From positions 3,286,001-3,350,000 of the forward strand of contig NZ_CP107853.1 in the NCBI RefSeq assembly GCF_036013525.1: 64,000 bases of DNA. The letters are read 5' to 3'. Made by a program: the position numbers and the translations under genes. Of this stretch, positions 8,284-16,837 are shown piece by piece; the first letter of the stretch is position 1; every line of letters starts with the position of its first letter. Under the pieces are notes generated by a model. It had not been told where the DNA came from. It worked only from the letters and a program-made list of their open reading frames with translations, and made no database searches. The DNA is from Nonomuraea sp. NBC_00507 (GTDB lineage: Bacteria; Actinomycetota; Actinomycetes; Streptosporangiales; Streptosporangiaceae).

Positions 8284-8700
8284 TCAGAGGGTGACGCAGG
8301 GCAACCCTCTGCTCTGCACCCCTCCGGGCACGTGGGCCCATCCTTCGGCGCAGACCTTGCCAGGACTGAAGGTGACATACCTGGTCCACTGCCAGCAGTA
8401 GTGGATGAGCTCGCTGTTAACGCTCTTGCCCCCCGGTCCCCAGATACGGAAGTGATACGGTGCGCTCTCGCAGACGTTGGGTCCACCGGGGCGTTTCGTT
8501 GCCCGGGCGTAGACCACGTTGGCCACAGTACGGAACGCCTCGATACAGGTGTAGAGACTGCAGCCACTCTCCGAGGCAACGACGGCCGACCCCGCCACGC
8601 TGCCCGTCGTTACCGCTGCTGCGCCCGAAGGCGCTGCGGCGGTCAGTCCTGCGACGAGCGTGGCTCCGGCCATTGCTGTGAGCAACTTGTTCCGGATCAA
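8284..8700 (-). CDS. Small secreted protein of unknown function
   Basis: A 138-residue exported protein. TTG at 8700 is chosen as start because AAGGAG lies 7 bases upstream and the product then begins with a clean signal peptide (MIRNKLLTAMAGATLVAGLT, then AAAPSGAAA). The mature region holds six cysteines, in SGCSLYTCIEAF, PNVCESAPYHFRIWG, HYCWQWTRY, KVCAEGW and GLPCVTL, implying three disulfides. It has the same architecture (signal peptide plus small Cys-rich domain) as the gene at 5843-6205 but no obvious sequence similarity to it. It lies between two plus-strand phage tail gene remnants. Confidence 0.75.
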   Translation of the reverse strand: MIRNKLLTAMAGATLVAGLTAAAPSGAAAVTTGSVAGSAVVASESGCSLYTCIEAFRTVANVVYARATKRPGGPNVCESAPYHFRIWGPGGKSVNSELIHYCWQWTRYVTFSPGKVCAEGWAHVPGGVQSRGLPCVTL

Positions 8701-8863
8701 AGTAGAACTCCTTTCTCTTACCAAGAGACGATCGATCACGAGGAGGAACAAAACCAGGCCAGCAACCGGGCATTGACCGGACATAAACGTCCAGCTTGGC
8801 CACGCCCGCACGTCGGAGAACAGGCGCTACTCCCGTCGTAGCGCTGCAATCTGGGGAGGGGCG

Positions 8864-10020
8864 GTGCCGTTCGACATCCGCCTCGTCGCTTACGCCCCCA
8901 ACGGCGCACGACTCGGCATCCTCCCGCACCCCCTGGACATCCAGGTCGCCTGGCCTCTCAACGACGTGCCGAGCTTGAAGTTCGCCTACAGCGCGCACGC
9001 AGTCGGAGCCGAACTCGTCGCCGCACCGTGCGAAATAGGCGTCAAGTGGTCAGCGGACGGCAACGTCTGGACAGAGAAGGGCGACGGCCGGTTCCTCCGC
9101 GCCCGCCGCGAAGGCGACCAGCTCGACCTGTCCGGCGTGTGGCGCTTCGACTGCCCCAGCTACCTGTGGGTGCTGAAGAAGGCCGTCACGTACGCGCACG
9201 CCTCCATCGCCCCCGTCAACGGCCAGCGCATGTACGGCTCGCCGACCCCCAACGCCACCGCCGGGTTCATCATGAACTCGCTGCCGACCGAAGCGCAGGC
9301 GCGCGGCGCACTGTCGGGGTTCGCGTGGACGTTCACCGGGTCGCTGGACTCGGCGTCGCTGACGTGGAACCAGACGTTCGGCCTGGGCATCCCGCTCGGC
9401 ACCGACGTGCTCGCGGTCCTGCTCACGCTCGTGGACGCCGGGCTCATCGACATCCGCATGACCAGCCCTCGCATTCTGTCAGCGTGGCGGCCCAGCACCG
9501 CGATCTTCCGCGACCTCACCACCGGAGCCACCCCGGTGGCGCTCGCCGGCGGCAGGGACATCCGCGCCGCGCCCGACGTCGGCACGCTGGAGGACATGGC
9601 CAGCGCGGCGTACGTCGTCGGCGACAGCTCATTCCGCGTCGAGCGGGTCAACGTCGGTACGCCGCTGCCGTGGGGGCGGTGGGAGGTCGGCGTCCGCCAG
9701 GTTGGCGTGACCGAGGCGACGCCGCGAACCTCGTCGGCGACTCGCTGCTCGTGCGCGGCGCGGTCGAGCGGGTACAGCGCACCCGCGAGCTGCTGTTCGC
9801 GAACAACACGCGCTGGCTTCCCTTGCGGGACTACGTGCCCGGCGACCGCATCTACGCGCCCGGCGAGGCGGGGCAGCGTGTCGCGCTGCGGGTACGGCAG
9901 ATCACGCTCACCCGCACCGACCGCGGGGTCGTCGGCGGGAACCTCGTCCTCGATGACCGGCTCGCCGACCAGGAGATCCGGCTGCGACGACGGATCGCTG
10001 GCATGTCGATCAGACCCTAG
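8864..10020 (+). pseudogene. Phage tail protein resembling ReqiPepy6 Gp37, frameshifted
   Basis: GTG at 8864 follows GGGGAGGGG. The first frame reads MPFDIRLVAYAPNGARLGIL, WPLNDVPSLKFAYSA, GRFLRARREGDQLDLSG and SYLWVLKKA, continuing to NVGTPLPWGRWEVGV. Near 9710 the reading shifts to a second frame with ANLVGDSLLVRGAVERVQRT, LPLRDYVPGDRIYAP and QEIRLRRRIAG. The whole matches the long minor tail protein of actinophages that ends in a PGDRI/I-x-A-P hub-like domain. The single shift in VTEATPRTS would truncate the product. A second, shorter copy of its N-terminus lies at 11258-11437. Confidence 0.6.
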
Positions 10021-10034
10021 GCGCCCAGATGCGA

Positions 10035-11210
10035 TCAGAATTTCGTGGTCTCATCAACCCGGGTCTCTTTCCGTATTTCGTCCACTGTGACTCCCCGTAC
10101 ATGCCTCAGGTCCGCGCCGCGCAGGTCCGCGCCAACCAGGTACGTGCCGCCCAGGTCCACGCCGGCCAGGTCGGCGCCGCGCAGGTCCGCGTAGGCAAGG
10201 TCCACGTCAACCAGGTTCGTGCCGCGCAGCTTCGCGCCAGCCAGGTTCGCGCCCGTCAGGTCCGCGTTAAGCAGCTTCGCGCCCGTCAGATTCGCACCGT
10301 TCAAGTTCGCGCTGCGCAGGTCCGCGGCAGCAAGGTCCGTGTCATAAAGGTCCGCGCCGGCCAGATTCAATTGGCGCAGGTCCGCCCTAGCAATACGGGA
10401 CTGGACCAGGTTGGGTCCACGCGTATCTAGGGTGACGTCTCGACGGCCGATGACGGTCAATGCGGCTTGCGCGTCAGTGGCGAGTGCCCCCGGCACACGG
10501 ACGCCGGGCTTGAGCTTGTGGTCGTGCTCGCGAACGAACGCGGCCAGCACCTCGTACACGGTCTGGTGGTCGCGCGGGGAGTCTTTCGCGAGCCGTTCCA
10601 GGGCGTAGATGCCGCCCAGGCGAACGTCCATCTTGGTGGAGCCGAGTTGTTCCACGGCCTTGATGTACCGGTCGGTGATCTGCCCCTGCTCGGCGGTCCG
10701 CTGGGCCTGGCGGGAGGCGTCGAGGGACTGCGCGGTGTACCACAAGCCCTGCGCGGTGAAGACGACACCGCCGATGACGACCAGCCCGGTGGCGGCCTGG
10801 ATCAGGGTGTGGCGGGCAGCGTTGACGGCCTCCACACGTTCTGTGGCGGTCATCTGCTGGCGCTCGGCCTGAGTTAAGGGGTGCTGTTCTCCGGCCAGGC
10901 GGCGAGCGGCTGGCCCGATGAGTGCGGCAATGCCGAGTGTGGAGATCCCGGCCAGGGCGGTACCGGCCAGGATCCAGCGGCCCCAGTCCGGGATGCCCTC
11001 GATGGTCGCTGCCACTCCGGCCCCCACGATCCCCGCCAGCAGAGGTAAGAGCCAGAGCAATCGCCGTAACCATCGTCGTCTCGCCTGAGCTGGCACCGGT
11101 GCTGGGGATGGCGGGATCAGAGTTGCGGCATTGGCCATGCGACGGGCTTTGGCCGTGGTCGCGGCGGCGATGATCTGCCGGGCTGAGGGCGTCGGCTCGC
11201 GGGCTCGCAT
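10035..11210 (-). CDS. Membrane-anchored pentapeptide-repeat protein
   Basis: A 391-residue protein. Residues 45-105 hold two hydrophobic helices (LLWLLPLLAGIVGAGVAATI and WILAGTALAGISTLGIAALI), and another lies near 140-160 (ATGLVVIGGVVFTAQGLWY). A conserved cytosolic segment follows, DRYIKAVEQLGSTKMDVRLG and YALERLAKDSPRDHQTVYEV, seen in many actinobacterial pentapeptide proteins. Residues about 265-375 form a right-handed beta-helix of A(D/N)Lxx repeats, for example ADLRSANLNGANLTGAKLLN. Its role is unknown. The start at 11210 lacks a strong ribosome binding site; Met25 is an alternative. It lies opposite and between two copies of a phage tail gene. Confidence 0.85.
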   Translation of the reverse strand: MRAREPTPSARQIIAAATTAKARRMANAATLIPPSPAPVPAQARRRWLRRLLWLLPLLAGIVGAGVAATIEGIPDWGRWILAGTALAGISTLGIAALIGPAARRLAGEQHPLTQAERQQMTATERVEAVNAARHTLIQAATGLVVIGGVVFTAQGLWYTAQSLDASRQAQRTAEQGQITDRYIKAVEQLGSTKMDVRLGGIYALERLAKDSPRDHQTVYEVLAAFVREHDHKLKPGVRVPGALATDAQAALTVIGRRDVTLDTRGPNLVQSRIARADLRQLNLAGADLYDTDLAAADLRSANLNGANLTGAKLLNADLTGANLAGAKLRGTNLVDVDLAYADLRGADLAGVDLGGTYLVGADLRGADLRHVRGVTVDEIRKETRVDETTKF

Positions 11211-11257
11211 GGCTCTATTGGATCACGCCGACGATCACAACCGTTCCTGGAGGACTC

Positions 11258-11437
11258 GTGCAGGTCATCATCCCCGGCACGCCCGAGCCGTACGCGTTGC
11301 GCCTGGTCGCGCACGCCCCCAACGACGCCAGGTTGGGGACGCTGCCGCATCACCTCGGGTTCGAGGCTGGCCTGCCGCTCAACGACGTTCCCAGCCTGAA
11401 GGTCACGTATCCGGCGGCTGGGGCGGGCGCGGACTGA
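11258..11437 (+). pseudogene. Second Gp37-like tail protein copy, truncated after 59 codons
   Basis: GTG at 11258 has GGAGG upstream. The frame reads MQVIIPGTPEPYALRLVAHA, then NDARLGTLPHHLGF and LPLNDVPSLKVTYPAAGAGA, ending at TGA 11435-11437. It aligns with residues 5-45 of the tail protein at 8864 (same N-D/G-A-R-L-G-x-L-P-H and P-L-N-D-V-P-S-L-K-x-x-Y). Homology stops abruptly where Rhs-like coding sequence begins in another frame, marking a recombination junction near 11430. Confidence 0.65.
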
Positions 11438-13773
11438 CAGCCGTCTGGCTACCCGGCCGGGATCGTGCGCAGGGCGCCGACACGACCTTCACCTACCTGA
11501 TCCGCGCCAACGCGCCGTCGGCGATCACCTCCAGGAAGCTGCTGCCGACCGGCACCAACAAGTACCTGACCTCGGTGACCCTTTTCGACGGCCTGCTCCG
11601 CGAGCGGCAGAACCAGACCCAGGCGGTCGGCGGCGGGCGGCTGATCACCGACACCGTTCGCGACTCCCGGGGCCTGGTCGCCTGGACCTCGGCTCCGTAC
11701 TACCACGACGGCAGCGCGCCGGTCACCACGCTGGTCACTCCGACGACGGCGATCCCGTCGGTGACCGAGAACCATTACGACGGGTCCGGGCGGATCATGG
11801 AGACCGTGCTCAAGGCCAACGGCGTCCCCCGATGGAAAACTGTCACCACCCACGGCGGCGACCGCACCACCGTGGTGCCCCCGGCCGGGGGCACCAAGAC
11901 CGAAAGCCTCCTCGACGCCCGTGGGCGCACAACACAACTGCGGCAGTACCGGACGGGAACGGCCTTCGACGCCACCGACTACACCTACACCGACGGCGGC
12001 GCCCTCGCCTCCGTGACCGACGCCGCCGGCAACGTCTGGCGCTACACCTACGACCAGCGCGGCCGGAAGATCAAGACCGCGGACCCGGACAAGGGCGTCT
12101 CCGAGTCCACCTACGACGCCGCTGGTCAGCTCGTCACCGTCACGGACGCCAGGAAAATCACCCTCGCGTACACCTATGACGCGCTGGGCCGCAAAACCTC
12201 CCTGCGTGACGCGGCCGGCAACCCACTCGCGGAATGGATCTACGACACCGCCGCCAACGGCGTGGGCAAACCGGCCAAATCCATCCGCCACGACGGGGCC
12301 AACCTCTATATCTCCGAGGTCACCGCCTACGACCCGGGCGGTCGCCCCACCGACACGAAGATCACAATCCCGGCGGCCGAGGGGGCGCTGGCCGGGTCGT
12401 ACGCCTTCAGAACCACCTACAACCAGGACGGCCAAATCGACTCCACCACCTCACCCGCCGCCGGCGGCTTGCCCGCCGAGACGCTCACCTTCGGCTACAA
12501 CGCCGTCGGCGCGCCGACCTACCTGAGCGCCGGATCGCAAATCTACGTCAACGACGTGATCTACAATCAGCGTGGTCAGGCGATCCAGCGCATCCTCGGC
12601 CAGGACGGCAAGCGCGTCTGGCAGACCAGCACCATCGATGAGCCGACCGGCCGCACCACGAACTTCTCGGTGGTCCCAGAATTCAAGAGCGAAGTCGTCG
12701 ACTTCGGCTACGCCCACGACGACGCCGGCAACGTGACCCGCATCGCGGACACCCCCAACGGCGGCCAGCCCGCCGACTACCAGTGCTACACCACTGACTA
12801 CCTCCGCCGCCTCGTCGAAGCCTGGACACCGTCCACCGGTGACTGCGCCGCCGCGCGATCGCTGACCGGTCTGGGTGGCCCGGCGAGCTACTGGCACTCT
12901 TACAGCTACAGCCTCACCGGCGGGCGCGACGTCGAGACCTGGCATGCCGCCACGAACACGGTCCGGGACTACGCGCAGCCTCCCCAGGGCGGCGCCGCCG
13001 GCAGCAAACCGCACGCCGTCACCCGTATCGACAAGTCCGGCGCGGCGACCGGCTCGGACACCTTCGCCTACGATGCGGCGGGGAACACCACCAGTCGCAC
13101 GGTCGGCGGCGTCACCACCACCCTGGCATGGGACAAGGAAGGCCATCTCGCGAGCTCCACCCAGGGCGGCCTGACCACCACCAACCTCTACGACGTCGAC
13201 GGCACCCGGATGCTGCGCCGCGACCCCGGCGGCGCCACCCTCTATCTGCCCGGCGGTCTCGAATTACGCCGGACCGGCAGCACGGTGACCGGCACCCGCC
13301 ACTACTCCCATCTGGGTACGGCCATCGCGGTCCGCACCCCGAGCGCCCTGTCATGGACCGCCCAAGACCACCACAACACTACCGAGGCCCTCATCAAGGC
13401 CACCGACCTGAGCGTTTCCCGCCGCCGTACCCTTCCCTTCGGCGGAGTTCGCGGTACGGCTCCCGCCGCGTGGGCCGGCGACAAGGGCTTCGTCGACGGG
13501 ACGAACGATCCGAACGGCCTCACCCACATCGGGGCGCGCGAATACGACCCCGCGCTCGGTGCCTTCATCAGCGTCGATCCCATCATCGACGTCAACGATC
13601 CCCAGCAGATGCATGGCTACGCGTACAGCAACAACAACCCCGTCACCATGACCGATCCGACCGGTCTGCGAGCGTGCGCCGACGACGTGTGCGGGTCCGG
13701 CGGTGCCGCCCCGGTGCCGGTCACGCAGGGTTCGGCGGACCGGTACGCCGACAAGGCGGGCCTGAACTGGTGA
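11438..13773 (+). pseudogene. Rhs/YD-repeat protein, lacking N-terminus and effector end
   Basis: About 778 codons encode YD repeats (RYTYDQRGRKIKTADPDKG, YTYDALGRKTSLRDAAGNPL, FAYDAAGNTTSRTVGG) and the Rhs-associated core (THIGAREYDPALGAFISVDP, then YAYSNNNPVTMTDPTGL). Such proteins form a beta-cocoon shell holding a C-terminal toxin. No start codon, signal peptide or N-terminal domain exists: the frame opens at TAVWLPGRDRA immediately after the truncated phage tail gene. After the core only about 35 residues precede a TGA at 13771-13773, and the same frame continues open afterwards (see 13774-14394). The gene is thus broken at both ends. Confidence 0.85.
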
Positions 13774-14394
13774 GACTCCGCATGTGCGCGCAAGCGGATA
13801 GAGACGTCCCGGGCCGCGGACGCCCAGCGGCACCAGCAGTACACCCGGTACTTCGACGCCTGCTCACCGTCCGGGCTGGTCTCTGGCTGCTACCCGCCTT
13901 ATGAGGGGGTCGAGCACACCGGCCAATGGAGCGAAGTCGGGGTCGACCAGGGCATCGCGATCAATCCGATCTCCATCACGGAGAACACCACCGCAATCGC
14001 GATAAACACGAATGTCAGCGAGGCGACCGCGAAGTCGGTGCGGAACTCCATCGAGCTTCGCGGCAAGCTCGAGAAGTTCGACATCGCGTATGTCCGTACG
14101 TGGGGCGAGGACACGACGACAACCGAAGGGGTTGCGGCCATCCAGACCGAAGAGGTGGAACCCGGCGCGAGGGTCGCCTATCTGGCCCCCGTGATCGCGG
14201 TTCGCTGGGTGCAGACCGACTACTACGCTCGCACCTATGACCCCAACAACGGAAACTACAAACGCGGCGAGTTCGTGAATTCGTCGTTCCGGATGGAGGT
14301 CAGCGTCATCCGCTACCGCCCGGTGCAGGCCAACCAGCAACCGCTGGGGGACGATCGGGACATCATCTCGAGGACCAGCGGCCCGCAGTGGTAG
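13774..14394 (+). pseudogene. Open C-terminal extension of the Rhs frame, possible former effector domain
   Basis: Directly after the Rhs stop the same frame stays open for about 206 codons: DSACARKRIETSRAADAQRH, FDACSPSGLVSGCYPP, ISITENTTAIAINTNVSEAT, AKSVRNSIELRGKLEKFDIA, YVRTWGEDTTTTEGV, VEPGARVAYLAPVIAVRWVQ, and ends SRTSGPQW. There is no in-frame start with a ribosome binding site near its beginning. The Ser/Thr-rich alternating strands and the V-E-P-G-A-R-V-x-Y-L-A-P segment recall beta-hairpin-rich proteins such as aerolysin-type pore formers, but I cannot assign a family. It is either the original Rhs toxin tip cut off by a nonsense change, or a separate gene that lost its start. Confidence 0.45.
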
Positions 14395-14525
14395 ATCCGC
14401 TCGCCTAGCGCGGATTTCCGCAGCCGCGCCTCGTCCCCGACCACCGGGCCGAGGCAAGCGGACCCTCCTCCGGACCGGTCAGCTCGACTACGGGTCCGGT
14501 CGAGTCCCTGGCGGCGCACCCTCAC

Positions 14526-14891
14526 GTGAAACCGCCCAGCTCTCGCTGGGCGGTTTCGCTACAGGCGGCGCGCTCTCTCGGCAGGGAAATTGTGGTGTCG
14601 TTCCGGCACATGCGCGAGTTGGCCTTGGCGCAGGGTGAGGATGAGCTGGCTGCTGCGCTCATCCCGCTGGCGGTGGATGGCACGATCGTGGCGGCGTCGA
14701 TGACGCTGCTGCGGGCCAGCCGCTATGGGGCGCGTGGGGGTGTGCTGCCCTGGGGTTTGTTGATCATCAGTAGCCTCGCCAGCATCGGAGCCAACGTGGT
14801 GGTGGCGGAGCCGACAGGTATCGCCCGCATGCCGGAGAAGTCGCGGTCACAACATCCGCAGGGAGAGCAGGAACCCTTGGGTCCTGACTAG
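14526..14891 (+). pseudogene. DUF2637-like membrane protein fragment
   Basis: The frame contains SFRHMRELALAQGEDELAAA, LIPLAVDGTIVAASMTLLRA and GGVLPWGLLIISSLASIGAN, ending MPEKSRSQHPQGEQEPLGPD. This is the central part of DUF2637 proteins, membrane proteins commonly encoded on actinomycete plasmids and integrative elements, where some relate to conjugative spread. The first transmembrane helix is missing, and the nominal start region overlaps a perfect terminator hairpin (14528-14557), so an authentic start is lacking. It is probably a truncated relic of an integrated element. Confidence 0.55.
14528..14557. terminator. Perfect 13-bp stem-loop
   Basis: GAAACCGCCCAGC and its complement flank the loop TCTC. 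The stem is GC-rich with A/T-rich feet, the form of an intrinsic terminator usable on both strands. It closes the Rhs-derived frame that ends at 14394 and overlaps the apparent beginning of the DUF2637 fragment. Confidence 0.7.
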
Positions 14892-14955
14892 CTAAATTTG
14901 GCTAGTGGGGGAGGCGGCGGTATTCTTCTTGATCGAGCTAGGCAAATTTGGCTAG
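14888..14955. promoter_or_regulatory. Twin operator upstream of the PadR gene
   Basis: Two near-identical sites are spaced 50 bp start to start: CTAGCTAAATTTGGCTAG (14888-14905, a perfect CTAGC-N8-GCTAG inverted repeat) and CTAGGCAAATTTGGCTAG (14938-14955). A TATTCT hexamer at 14921 lies between them. The second site ends 20 bp before the PadR start, so autorepression by PadR, possibly with DNA looping, is a reasonable inference. Confidence 0.65.
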
Positions 14956-14975
14956 CGCAGGCCGAGAGGAGCTCG

Positions 14976-15563
14976 ATGAAGTCCGTACGGCTGCTGGTGC
15001 TGGGAGCGCTGCGCAGACGCGGACGCGCACACGGCTACCAGGTCCGCGTTGATCTGGAGTCGTGGGGCGCGCACGAGTGGTCCACCGCCACGTCGGGCTC
15101 GGTGTACCACGCGCTCAAGAGCATGGCCGCCCAGGGCCTGCTGGTGACGCACGAGACAGTCCCCTCCGAAGCCGGGGGCCCGCCGCGGATCGAGTACGAG
15201 CTGACCGACAAAGGCGAACAGGAATACTTCACCCTCCTCAGCCGCGCCCTCGCCGACCGCGAGCCGAGCCTGGACGTACTGGGCGCCGCCGTCGGCCTGA
15301 TCGAGGACCTTCCCCGGGAGCGTGCCCTGCAGATGCTGCGCGAGCGAGCCCGCGCGATGCACGAGTGGCGTACAAGCATCACCTCGCACCTGCCCGCGGA
15401 CACCGATCTGGACGCCTGGGGGCCGGTAGGCGAGGTCCTGTCCCTGTGGCTGACCACCGCCGACACCGGCGCCCAATGGACCCACCGGCTGATCCGCCGC
15501 CTGGAAGAGGGCGCGTTCACCATGGCCGGCGAGGCACCCGCAGCCGCGCAGCAAGCCGAATAG
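14976..15563 (+). CDS. PadR-family transcriptional regulator
   Basis: A 195-residue regulator from ATG 14976 with GAGAGGAG upstream. The N-terminus (MKSVRLLVLGALRRRGRAHG, then YQVRVDLESWGAHEWSTATS and GSVYHALKSMAAQGLL) is the PadR winged helix. The wing reads PPRIEYELTDKGEQEYFTLL. The C-terminal half (residues 85-190) is an all-helical ligand/dimer domain as in the PadR-s2 subgroup that includes LmrR-like drug sensors. Twin operators precede it, and a VOC-family protein follows 68 bp downstream on the same strand, a typical regulator and resistance/detoxification pairing. Confidence 0.9.
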   Translation: MKSVRLLVLGALRRRGRAHGYQVRVDLESWGAHEWSTATSGSVYHALKSMAAQGLLVTHETVPSEAGGPPRIEYELTDKGEQEYFTLLSRALADREPSLDVLGAAVGLIEDLPRERALQMLRERARAMHEWRTSITSHLPADTDLDAWGPVGEVLSLWLTTADTGAQWTHRLIRRLEEGAFTMAGEAPAAAQQAE

Positions 15564-15631
15564 CAGTCCCGCCCTACCGCGTCCGGGACCCGCCGACCAC
15601 AGCAGTACCCGTCATCGGAACGGAGACACCC

Positions 15632-16366
15632 ATGGCCCACGAGATCGCTATACCGCTGCTTCCCTGCCGGGACATCGACGAGATCGTCGAGTTCTACACC
15701 ATGCTGGGCTTCACCCGGACCTACTACCAGGTCCGCCCGAACCCGTACGTGTCGCTCAAACGCGAAGACCTCCAGCTCGGCTTCTTTGGCATGCCGGAGG
15801 GCTTCAAGCCCGAGGACTCCTACGGGACCTGCGTGGTCATCGTGCCCGACACCGCAGAGCTCTTCGAGGCGTTCGCCGCCGGCATGCGCCAGGCCCACGG
15901 CAAACTCCTGGTCTCCGGGATCCCCCGGATGACCCGGCCCCGCAAGCGCAAGAACGCCGAGAACCATTCCGGATTCGCCGTCATCGACCCCGGCGGGAAC
16001 TGGATCAGGATCACGGCCGCCAAACCCGTGCCTGAGGAGAAGGAGGCGGTCTCCGGCAAGCTCACCACGACTTTGCACAGGGCGGTCGTGATGGGCGACT
16101 CCCACGGCAAGCACGTACGGGCGGCCCAGATCCTGGACACGGCCCTTGAGCGGGACAAGGACACCGCGACGGCGGCCGAGCTGCTCGAAGCGCTGGCCTA
16201 CCGCGCCGAACTCGCACTCCGCGCCGAGGACCCCGTCGCCGCCGGCGACGCCCTCGCCCGGGCCCGCGCGCTCACCCTCTCCGAAGCCGAGCGCGACAAG
16301 CTTGCCGAGACCCTGGCCGCACTCGACGACATGGAGGCCGTTCTCCGGCCCGCACAGCAGGCCTGA
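15632..16366 (+). CDS. VOC-family (glyoxalase/bleomycin-resistance-like) protein with helical C-terminal extension
   Basis: A 244-residue protein from ATG 15632 (CGGAGA upstream). Residues 1-130 are a vicinal-oxygen-chelate domain: IPLLPCRDIDEIVEFYTMLG, FGMPEGFKPEDSYGTCVVIV and SGFAVIDPGGNWIRI. The second metal-ligand-type strand F-x-V-x-D-P-x-G-N is present, as in bleomycin-binding proteins. Residues 130-244 form a long Ala/Glu-rich helical region (AAELLEALAYRAELALRAED) that the usual 120-140-residue family lacks; it resembles TPR-like helical hairpins. Regulation by the upstream PadR protein is likely. The ligand is unknown. Confidence 0.85.
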   Translation: MAHEIAIPLLPCRDIDEIVEFYTMLGFTRTYYQVRPNPYVSLKREDLQLGFFGMPEGFKPEDSYGTCVVIVPDTAELFEAFAAGMRQAHGKLLVSGIPRMTRPRKRKNAENHSGFAVIDPGGNWIRITAAKPVPEEKEAVSGKLTTTLHRAVVMGDSHGKHVRAAQILDTALERDKDTATAAELLEALAYRAELALRAEDPVAAGDALARARALTLSEAERDKLAETLAALDDMEAVLRPAQQA

Positions 16367-16837
16367 CCCACACCCGGCACCGGACCGCCACGGGCAAGAG
16401 GCAGGACCCCGGCGCTGATCACAACCGTGATCTGTGCCTGGACAACATGCCATGACGCGCACAAGCTCGGGAAGATCGACAAGGACCACCCGCTGGTGGC
16501 CGCCCTGCCGCCGCACGGCGCCGGGAGTTCTCGCGCCGAAGTTGACCAGAACCAAGTCCTTCGCCTTGCGCGGCCCATCGGCGGACAACCGCCCGAGCAT
16601 CAGTGTGATCTTTCGTCTGGCAGGCTGGGGCCAGTCCACCGGCACGCGGAGCACTTCATGCCGAGACCGCCATCGGCACCCGGGCACGGGCTCCAGTCGA
16701 GGGCGCCGTGAGTTGACGCGAGGGCCTGCTGGGGCGCCAGCGTGGCGAGCAGGCAGAGAGCCATGACCGGCATCGCCGTACGACGTTATGCCGGGGGCGG
16801 ACTCATCGGCGAGGGCGGGGTCGCACGTCGACTCGCG
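16367..16837. other. About 470 bp without a supported gene
   Basis: Open frames on both strands lack recognisable motifs and ribosome binding sites. A short forward frame (MICAWTTCHDAHKLGKIDKD near 16427) looks protein-like but cannot be tied to a family. The region lies between the 3' ends of converging genes and should contain their terminators; I did not find a strong stem-loop. Confidence 0.4.

Noticed and set aside
10080..10400. Regular 15-base periodic repeats (AGGTCCGCGCC-like) resembling a repeat array
   Set aside because: They are the codons of pentapeptide repeats on the minus strand; there are no unique spacers, so not a CRISPR array.
14470..14520. GGTCCGGTCGAGTCCCTGG followed by GCGCACC, resembling a tRNA T-arm and a possible attachment site
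   Set aside because: The T-stem does not pair, the T-loop lacks the TTC, and no anticodon or D arm precedes it.
15035..16687. 550-codon minus-strand open frame opposite the PadR and VOC genes
   Set aside because: Antisense shadow of two well-supported genes.
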